Positions 6,501 through 10,042 of a stretch of DNA of 10,042 nucleotides are shown here, in pieces. Where the stretch lies: assembly GCA_964519365.1 (NCBI GenBank), contig CAZFHP010000055.1:1-10042 (forward strand), given 5' to 3'. The notes under the pieces are model-generated. The model made no database searches. It was not told where the DNA came from and saw only the letters and a list, made by a program, of their open reading frames with translations. The DNA is from CAZFHP01 sp964519365 (GTDB taxonomy: Bacteria > Babelota > Babeliae > Babelales > RVW-14). Both the position numbers and the translations under genes were made by a program. Each line of letters starts with the position of its first letter. Within the stretch, counting starts at the first letter, position 1.

Positions 6501-7721
6501 TTATGACCATGGAAGCAACGAAGTAAGCTTCGAAGTAAGATTCGATAAAAATCCTGTAATAAAACTCCAGGCACTCAAACCGTTAACACTAATAACACGT
6601 AACACAACGCTACCGTTTTGCAAGCGTGCTTGCTGAGCAAGAGCATTAATATCAAGAGTCACATTTGACGCGAGCTCAAGACTTTGCCCTGCTGACCACA
6701 AGTCACTTGCAAAAACCGCATTTGCTCGTTGCATGTCAATTGCTTTCTGCATTTCATTAACATCTGTACGCACATCAGCTAATTCTCTAATAGTAAAAGC
6801 ATTTCTAGAACTATCTTCTGTCGCCATCTGACGAACGCCTGAATCTTTTTGTTGCAATGCCTTAAGACCACCAAGCAATGTAACAAACATTTCTCGACAA
6901 AGGCCAGAGCCTGCAACAAATCTAACTTCACAAAGTTTACCATCAGCAACAACATTCAAACGCATAAGAGCGTTAGGAGCTTTCGGATTTAGATGAGCTG
7001 TTTCTGCTCTTTGTAACCTAAGAGCATTAAGAGCATTTCTTCTTGCTGCTCGTTCTTTTCCTGCATCAGCAAAAACTTTAGCTGTTCTTTGTCTTCTTAC
7101 ATCCATTCTTCTAGCTTTAACAAGCTCTTTTGCTTTAGCCCAGCATCGAGCTCTTTTGGCAGCAGCTTCTTCTTTCAAACAAGCTTCATGTGCTTCTTCT
7201 GCAATTTCAATACGTCTTTCACCTACAGCACGGTTTGCGTCTTTGATACGTTGAGCACGAGCAGTGCGAACATTTTGCAACACAGTAGAAAGAGCTTTTG
7301 TTTTACATGCTTTTAAATATTGAGCATTTGTCGGCAACTCACTCACAGGTATAATTTTAATATGCGAAGGAATCGTAGCAGAAACACAACGCCCTGGAAC
7401 TTTAGTAATAGCATATCGTTTGCCCGCAATATCAACATAGGAAAGAGAAGAAAAGAACAAATAACCTTTAACTAATCTCTTTGCAGGTTCTTGAGTAAGC
7501 GTGCTTCCTGGATGCGAAATAACAAACACATTTTCACCAGCATCCTTGACAGCCTTTAACTTGTTGCCTTCAATTTTCTTAATCGTTACCTTCTTCTTTG
7601 GAGCCTTCTTGCTCAAAGAAGTTCTTGGCCCTTCAGGTCTTTTTCTCTTCTTCATAGCATCAGCTTGCGTAGCACAGCCAACTAAAAGCGTCGCCAATAA
7701 GGCTTTTTTTAAATTATTCAT
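6501..7721 (-). CDS. Exported basic coiled-coil protein, AMKKRK family (406 aa), unknown function
   Basis: No known family recognised. A signal peptide ends at QADA (residue 22), and the mature start would be MKKRK, followed by RPEGPR (28-33) and a Lys-rich tract to about 50. Residues 60-130 look beta-rich. Residues 140-242 are a long Arg/Ala/Glu helical, probably coiled-coil region. Residues 252-290 (including KLCEVRF) and 350-380 resemble, weakly, matching parts of the 338-aa neighbour. The C-terminus, FITGFLSNLTSKLTSLLPWS, is a hydrophobic/amphipathic tail that could bind a membrane. GGAGG at 7729-7733 lies 7 nt before the ATG. The signal peptide, leader and tail argue that it is a diverged paralogue of the upstream 338-aa gene (inference). 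It is separated from that gene by 72 nt with no terminator, so the two are probably co-transcribed. Confidence 0.78.
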   Translation of the reverse strand: MNNLKKALLATLLVGCATQADAMKKRKRPEGPRTSLSKKAPKKKVTIKKIEGNKLKAVKDAGENVFVISHPGSTLTQEPAKRLVKGYLFFSSLSYVDIAGKRYAITKVPGRCVSATIPSHIKIIPVSELPTNAQYLKACKTKALSTVLQNVRTARAQRIKDANRAVGERRIEIAEEAHEACLKEEAAAKRARCWAKAKELVKARRMDVRRQRTAKVFADAGKERAARRNALNALRLQRAETAHLNPKAPNALMRLNVVADGKLCEVRFVAGSGLCREMFVTLLGGLKALQQKDSGVRQMATEDSSRNAFTIRELADVRTDVNEMQKAIDMQRANAVFASDLWSAGQSLELASNVTLDINALAQQARLQNGSVVLRVISVNGLSAWSFITGFLSNLTSKLTSLLPWS

Positions 7722-7738
7722 GATATATCCTCCATCAT
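7718..7738 (-). promoter_or_regulatory. Leader with RBS inside a mini-ORF (MMEDIS) overlapping the start codon
   Basis: ATG-ATG-GAG-GAT-ATA-TCA-TGA contains GGAGG, and its stop overlaps the start codon of the 406-aa gene as ATGA. The upstream T-rich part (to about 7767) closely matches the leader of the 338-aa gene. Confidence 0.4.
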
Positions 7739-7793
7739 AAAAACAAAATAATAAAACACACTAAACTAAAACTTATAAACTACATACCATTAA

Positions 7794-8810
7794 TTACTTC
7801 TTTCCAAACAAACCTGACAAACCTGAGAAAAAACCTTTTACACGGCTACCCAAAGAAACAACGTTTGTTTCTGGGTTAACAGCAATCATACCTCTTGGAG
7901 ATAATGTATTCACGTTAATAATCGATTGTCTACCAGTCACATCAAGATTCCTTACAACACCGTAATGTCCTACTTCGTCTGCAAAATACACTTTATCACA
8001 AAATCTATCTCGTGAAACAAAATAATCAAACCTTTGAAGAACTTCTGTCAAACGTTGGTTAAAAATTCTATTTCCTGGAAATGTAACTTTATAGATTTGC
8101 GTATTCAAATCTACAAAAATAGTATTTCGACCAGAGTTATGTCCTTGTCGAATTGCCTCTTGCTCGCGTTGTGCACATTGCGATTGCACTTGAAGAACTT
8201 TGGCATAAGCAGAATCGTCAGCTATTTGCTTTTGTCTTGCTTCTTCTTTTGCAACAGTTTCTAAAACATTGCCTACAATACCATTAACTACAAACGCTAC
8301 AATTTCTCGTATTTCGTTGTCTTGTCTTTCTTTTTCTTGTCTTGCTTGTTCTTCTTCTATTTCAGCTGCACGTTCAATAACGGCAACCGTCGTAGCAATA
8401 GCATCGCGACGATCAGCTTCTAATTTAATGGCTTCTTCTTCTTTTTGCTTTCTAGCTTCTTCTAACAATCTTGCATTTCTTGCTGCAAGCTTCTTCTGCC
8501 TCAAAGCTTCTTTTGCTCTAGCTCTTTCTTCGCTTGCTTTGCGAGAAGCAGCTCTTCTTCGATCTTCTTCATTTTGCAACATTGTTCTAGCTATTTTTTT
8601 CAAGCGTTCTTCTGTACGTTCTTGTAGCTGTTCATTAATCTCGGCAGCTACCGCTAGAGCTTTTGTTCGACTATCAAATGTTCTAGCCTGTTTTAACCCA
8701 TCAGGTACGATATCCCAACGGCTCTTGCGCTTCTTCATAGCATCCGCTTGAAAAGAAAATACAAAACAAGCAGCAAGCATTGTTGCCATAGTTTTTCTGA
8801 AATTATTCAT
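7794..8810 (-). CDS. Exported coiled-coil protein, AMKKRK family (338 aa), unknown function
   Basis: No known family recognised. The start is the ATG at 8810, with GGAGG at 8818-8822 seven nt upstream; a 15-codon extension to a TTG at 8855 runs through the RBS and is rejected. A signal peptide ends at QADA (residue 24), followed by MKKRK at 25-29 exactly as in the 406-aa neighbour. Residues 48-222 are mostly a charged Arg/Glu/Ala coiled coil (RLLEEARKQKEEEAIKLE-like), broken by a hydrophobic stretch at 170-184 (IVAFVVNGIVGNVLE). Residues 228-318 look beta-rich and globular. The tail, GSRVKGFFSGLSGLFGKK, is amphipathic with Gly and Phe, resembling a membrane-binding helix. It is first in the three-gene set. 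Its long coiled coil could span a distance or form oligomers (inference). Confidence 0.78.
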   Translation of the reverse strand: MNNFRKTMATMLAACFVFSFQADAMKKRKSRWDIVPDGLKQARTFDSRTKALAVAAEINEQLQERTEERLKKIARTMLQNEEDRRRAASRKASEERARAKEALRQKKLAARNARLLEEARKQKEEEAIKLEADRRDAIATTVAVIERAAEIEEEQARQEKERQDNEIREIVAFVVNGIVGNVLETVAKEEARQKQIADDSAYAKVLQVQSQCAQREQEAIRQGHNSGRNTIFVDLNTQIYKVTFPGNRIFNQRLTEVLQRFDYFVSRDRFCDKVYFADEVGHYGVVRNLDVTGRQSIINVNTLSPRGMIAVNPETNVVSLGSRVKGFFSGLSGLFGKK

Positions 8811-8827
8811 GACGTAACCTCCATCAT
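8807..8827 (-). promoter_or_regulatory. Leader with RBS inside a mini-ORF (MMEVTS) overlapping the start codon
   Basis: ATG-ATG-GAG-GTT-ACG-TCA-TGA holds the GGAGG that decides the start at 8810 and ends in the overlapping ATGA. It is the counterpart of the leaders at 7718-7738 and 6374-6391. Confidence 0.4.
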
Positions 8828-8974
8828 AAAAAAAATAAAATACACTAACACACAAAATTTATTCTCAATTTTTTTCAAATTTTCTGTGGGAAATAACCCC
8901 CGACTAGGCTGGCATGGTTTGTTCTAAACTAAGGTATGAAAATAATATGTGAAACAACCTCCAGTAATCTAAGA

Positions 8975-9002
8975 ATTATAACCTCACGTATCTACACGTT
9001 AA
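8975..9002 (-). promoter_or_regulatory. Candidate promoter for the three-gene exported-protein set
   Basis: TTAACG (8997-9002), a 16-nt spacer and a perfect TATAAT (8975-8980) read on the minus strand. It would give a leader of about 160 nt before the ATG at 8810. The -35 matches only 4/6, so the call is tentative. Confidence 0.3.
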
Positions 9003-9151
9003 CACACGTATTTTCGTTTTGCAAACGCTCTCTGAACATTTACGCAAAAGCGCCCCTAGCAAGCTATTTTCACTATTTCTTGGAGCTTGTTATGTGCTAT
9101 TCAAAAATACATGTCAAAAATACACATCAAAACTTTTAGTGGGTAGTAATC

Positions 9152-9184
9152 TATCAAGTATATACTCTCGGTTGATACTTGATA
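9152..9184. repeat. 10-bp inverted repeat TATCAAGTAT / ATACTTGATA
   Basis: Perfect arms at 9152-9161 and 9175-9184 are separated by 13 nt. It could be an operator for a dimeric regulator or an RNA hairpin; no T-run follows, so a terminator is unlikely. Confidence 0.4.
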
Positions 9185-9382
9185 TTAAGAAGCATCGCTC
9201 AATGCTATGTAATCGGGATTATAACCTCACTGTCACTATGCTACCAGATAAATTTTATATTTGCAAATGCCCGCCATAGAAAAAGAGACAACAAAACACA
9301 AGACAACCCCAAAGCGCGTACTCCTAGGCACTTTGCGAGCTTATTCTGACACGATAATCAAGTCAAAGCTCTCAAGAACTTT

Positions 9383-9992
9383 TCAGTCTGAAAAGAATTT
9401 ACTTTGAATAACCTCCCGAAAGTCTTCAACCGTACTGAACATTTGGCTCGGCATAATCCCCGGGCGATGCTTTCCGTGAAAAAACAAAAACAAAGGTAAC
9501 GGAACTATTGTCTTTCCCCCAGGCAATCGACGCATTTGCCCACCATTTTTTGCCATAGCAGGAATAATCAAATGTTGCGCTAGTTGGCGATTTTTCATGA
9601 TAATGCCAGCCGTGCTCTTTTGCACATTCGCTTGCTGCCCACCAGTAACTCCCGCGTTAACATCGATCGACAAAAACAGAACATTTTCCCCAAAAACATC
9701 TGCTACTCCTTGAAAGATATCTTTGAGAGGGGAAAATTCAACCGACCCATCAGGCAGCCCAACTCCACGAATAGGGTTCACCCTACCAGAAGAATCAATC
9801 TTAAGAATAACAGGACGCTTTGACTTAATATGAGGCCGAATAAATGCATCAAATGCATGCTTATCGATACCCTGTATTTGAATAACATTACTCTTAGAGC
9901 CATTTTCTCGCATTTCAGAAGAAAAACCAATAGACTGTGTATTGTCAGAACTCGAACGGTCTTGATTAACAAAATCTTGTGCTAATCGTGAT
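9383..9992 (-). CDS. Thioredoxin-fold-like protein without cysteine, 5'-partial
   Basis: The frame is open from the stop at 9383 back to the poly-G at 9993, giving 202 visible residues; the ATG at 9913 is internal or at best alternative, since 26 codons upstream of it are open and it lacks an RBS. Numbering from the first whole codon (9991), the pattern resembles a thioredoxin fold: PVILKID strand (60-66), helix FSPLKDIFQGVADVFG (86-101), strand NVLFLSIDV (103-111), NRQLAQHLIIPAM (134-146), VPLPLFLFFHGK at 163-174 (the place of the cis-Pro strand), and the last helix EDFREVIQSKF (189-199). There is no Cys anywhere, so the CxxC redox site is missing and an oxidoreductase role is unlikely. An inserted Gly/Gln-rich loop lies at 112-133. 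The N-terminus, including any signal peptide, is lost. The fold assignment is inference from pattern. Confidence 0.6.

Positions 9993-10042
<50 letters not shown>

Larger units (their letters stand above)
8975..9230. repeat. 13-nt direct repeat pair ATTATAACCTCAC
   Basis: Identical copies lie at 8975-8987 and 9218-9230, 243 nt apart, both in the non-coding gap. On the minus strand each reads GTGAGGTTATAAT, so each copy contains a perfect -10 hexamer with the same upstream flank. Confidence 0.5.
8828..9382. other. Intergenic region without a convincing gene
   Basis: About 550 nt separate the 338-aa gene from the thioredoxin-like gene. Only short plus-strand frames occur (8936-9139 and 9019-9279, the latter starting at TTG); neither has a well-spaced RBS or recognisable protein. 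It holds a candidate promoter, a 13-nt direct repeat, a 10-bp inverted repeat, and a weak 8-bp hairpin (9310-9317 with 9328-9335, one G-T pair) that could mark the end of the thioredoxin-like transcript. No tRNA-like fold was seen. Confidence 0.5.

Noticed and set aside
8269..8751. Plus-strand open frame of 160 codons, Ser/Ala/Cys-rich
   Set aside because: It is the antisense of the coiled-coil region of the 338-aa gene, whose start, RBS and signal peptide are convincing.
8811..8855. Upstream extension of the 338-aa protein to a TTG at 8855
   Set aside because: The extension translates through the GGAGG site and spoils the signal peptide; the ATG at 8810 has ideal spacing and matches its neighbours.
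8936..9279. Two short plus-strand frames (8936-9139 and 9019-9279) in the gap
   Set aside because: The first has AAGG only one base from its ATG, the second starts at TTG; no recognisable protein features, and they overlap each other.

Overview
The window is AT-rich bacterial DNA. Every gene I can support lies on the minus strand, so it reads right to left. It holds no housekeeping cluster, tRNA, rRNA, CRISPR array or transposase. Six of the seven proteins begin with a clear signal peptide. Most are highly charged, low-complexity or coiled-coil proteins of unknown family. Runs of such exported proteins, an exported J-domain-like protein and NLS- or RS-like tracts would fit a host-associated bacterium with a reduced genome, for example a Dependentiae (TM6)-like intracellular parasite of protists. 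That placement is inference from style of content; no marker gene is present to prove it. The window ends in 50 consecutive G at 9993-10042, which looks like a contig end made of sequencing artefact.

Layout in transcription order. (1) 9992-9383: a cysteine-free thioredoxin-fold-like protein, 5'-truncated by the poly-G. (2) 9382-8828: a gap of about 550 nt without a convincing gene, holding a candidate promoter, a 13-nt direct repeat and a 10-bp inverted repeat. (3) 8810-5178: three consecutive genes for exported proteins (338, 406 and 399 aa). They share the same leader, ribosome-binding site and signal-peptide start but have different bodies. The third is an exported, membrane-associated J-domain-like protein with HTD in place of HPD. 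A strong terminator at 5061-5104 closes the set. (4) 4945-4289: a single-gene unit with its own promoter and terminator, coding for a 218-aa exported protein with a Pro-rich linker. (5) 4018-1: a probable operon of a 791-aa exported Lys/Ala-rich, charge-block protein, a tightly coupled 169-aa acidic exported protein (GTG start, 3-nt gap), and the N-terminal 353 residues of an M3-family (thimet oligopeptidase-like) metallopeptidase with a signal peptide. The catalytic domain of that peptidase lies beyond the window edge.

How the parts might work together (inference): the window looks like a secretome locus. Several proteins carry a signal peptide followed by a basic tract, and three end in a short amphipathic or hydrophobic tail. 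An exported chaperone-like and an exported oligopeptidase-like protein could process or hold such proteins in the envelope or in a host compartment. No function can be proved from the sequence alone.
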